Shown: positions 7,132 through 7,742 of the stretch, piece by piece
How positions within the stretch are numbered: the first letter of the stretch is position 1
Layout of the letters: the number at the start of each line of letters is the position of its first letter
DNA from: an uncultured beta proteobacterium
Lineage (GTDB): Bacteria > Pseudomonadota > Gammaproteobacteria > Burkholderiales > Burkholderiaceae_B
Assembly: GCA_903924715.1 (NCBI GenBank)
Contig: CAIYCP010000017.1
Span: 1 to 7,742 of the forward strand
DNA length: 7,742 nucleotides
Direction of reading: 5' to 3'
Made by a program: the position numbers and the translations under genes
Notes under the pieces: generated by a model
Seen by the model: the letters and a program-made list of their open reading frames with translations, nothing else
Told to the model about the DNA's origin: nothing
The model's database searches: none

Positions 7132-7742
7132 GCCCACTTATAGATCTTTTGTAACGAGCCGCCCATGAGCTGGGCGCGTTCGGTTTCACTGAGCCGATCG
7201 GTCAGGGTGAACGCTTCAACGCCCTGTTTGTACGTCAATAGTTCAACAGCTCGCGTCCAGTCGGTACCCCACATACAGCGATCGAAGCCATAGGCATCAA
7301 AAATACGTGCAAGCGGATCCCAGATATCTTTGTATGGAAATTTTTCATGTGAGAGCGTGCAGGCTCCACTGATTTTAATGACGACGTTGTCGTGTTTGGC
7401 CAAGGCCAGTACCGTCGGCAGTTCGCCAAAAGGATTTGCAGGGGTAGGCGGCTCAAAAGGTTGTTGTAAGCCCAGATGGTCGATCACGAGTCGCGTGTTT
7501 GGATTGCGCGCTGCAAGTTCTTTGGCTTGCGCTAGGCGTCCCCAGCACAATAGATTGACAGGAAGCGAGTGCCGCGCCGCGGCCGCGAGTACGCGATTAA
7601 TGCCAGGATCCGCTGCATCTTCAGAGACGCCTCGATTGAGCATGATCCGAATCGCGACGGTACCCTGCATGGCCGCCCAGGCATCGATCGTATCGACGAC
7701 AGCAGGATCTGACGGATCGACGGGCCGGATCACACGAAAGCG
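7119..7742 (-). CDS. Amidohydrolase-2 family metal-dependent hydrolase, 5' part outside window
   Basis: Only the C-terminal 207 residues are present. The frame stays open to the right edge, and the residues before the GTG at 7733-7731 (RFR, then VIRPVDPSD) read as normal family sequence, so the gene starts beyond the window and the GTG is internal. The fold should be a TIM-barrel hydrolase of the PF04909 type, which includes lactonases such as 2-pyrone-4,6-dicarboxylate lactonase (LigI). Visible motifs are VIDHLG with a conserved His (residue 89 of the fragment), VIKISGAC near 121-128, and MWGTDWTR (157-164), whose Asp (161) matches the catalytic Asp of GTDWP-type motifs. The closing block LMGGSLQKIYKW is the usual C-terminal helix. 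The N-terminal metal-binding HxH would be outside the window. The substrate is unknown; a lactone or decarboxylation substrate linked to the neighbouring receptor is plausible but inferred. The stop lies inside the 3' end of the receptor gene. Confidence 0.88.
   Translation of the reverse strand, partial: RFRVIRPVDPSDPAVVDTIDAWAAMQGTVAIRIMLNRGVSEDAADPGINRVLAAAARHSLPVNLLCWGRLAQAKELAARNPNTRLVIDHLGLQQPFEPPTPANPFGELPTVLALAKHDNVVIKISGACTLSHEKFPYKDIWDPLARIFDAYGFDRCMWGTDWTRAVELLTYKQGVEAFTLTDRLSETERAQLMGGSLQKIYKWAYSG

Noticed and set aside
7160..7176. Hairpin CGCCC-N7-GGGCG just after the receptor gene as a terminator.
   Set aside because: The stem has only 5 pairs, no T-run follows on the plus strand, and it lies in conserved coding sequence of the amidohydrolase.
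7731..7733. GTG as the true start of the amidohydrolase.
   Set aside because: The frame continues open to the window edge with family-like residues, and the protein would lack its N-terminal half and metal-binding histidines.

Overview
The window fits a betaproteobacterium of the order Burkholderiales, possibly Alcaligenaceae-like. This is inferred from a stand-alone Bug/TctC-type solute receptor next to an amidohydrolase-2 family gene, a pairing common in that order, and from a base composition that looks close to 50% G+C. No rRNA, tRNA, mobile element or CRISPR array is visible, so the taxonomy rests on gene content alone.

Layout. Positions 19-5883 (minus strand) hold a complete tripartite RND efflux operon. 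It is transcribed from right to left as periplasmic adaptor (4699-5883), inner-membrane RND pump of the CzcA/CusA heavy-metal type (1547-4702), and outer-membrane lipoprotein channel of the NodT/OprM type (19-1554). The genes overlap by 4 and 8 bases, so translation is probably coupled. The three products should form one channel from inner membrane to outside. The pump carries the proton-relay acids of the metal-exporting class (D392, D398, E405), but two neighbouring motif positions deviate and no metal-specific regulator or metal-binding accessory gene is in view. The substrate therefore remains open.

Positions 5884-6153 form a divergent intergenic region. On the plus-strand side it contains a recognisable sigma-70-type promoter, a near-perfect 20-base palindrome over the -10 box and predicted start site, a second dyad of LysR-box geometry, and a good ribosome binding site. 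The promoter of the efflux operon on the other strand is not clear.

Positions 6154-7131 (plus) encode a secreted Bug-family periplasmic receptor. It converges with, and overlaps by 13 bases, the 3' end of an amidohydrolase-2 family gene on the minus strand (7119-7742). That gene runs off the right edge of the window. Receptor and hydrolase may serve uptake and breakdown of the same carboxylate or lactone, but this is inference from adjacency.

Overall this is mostly ordinary accessory chromosome. I do not see a new kind of system. The parts most worth checking are the compact operator region in front of the receptor gene and the deviating HME motif together with the mixed family make-up of the efflux operon.
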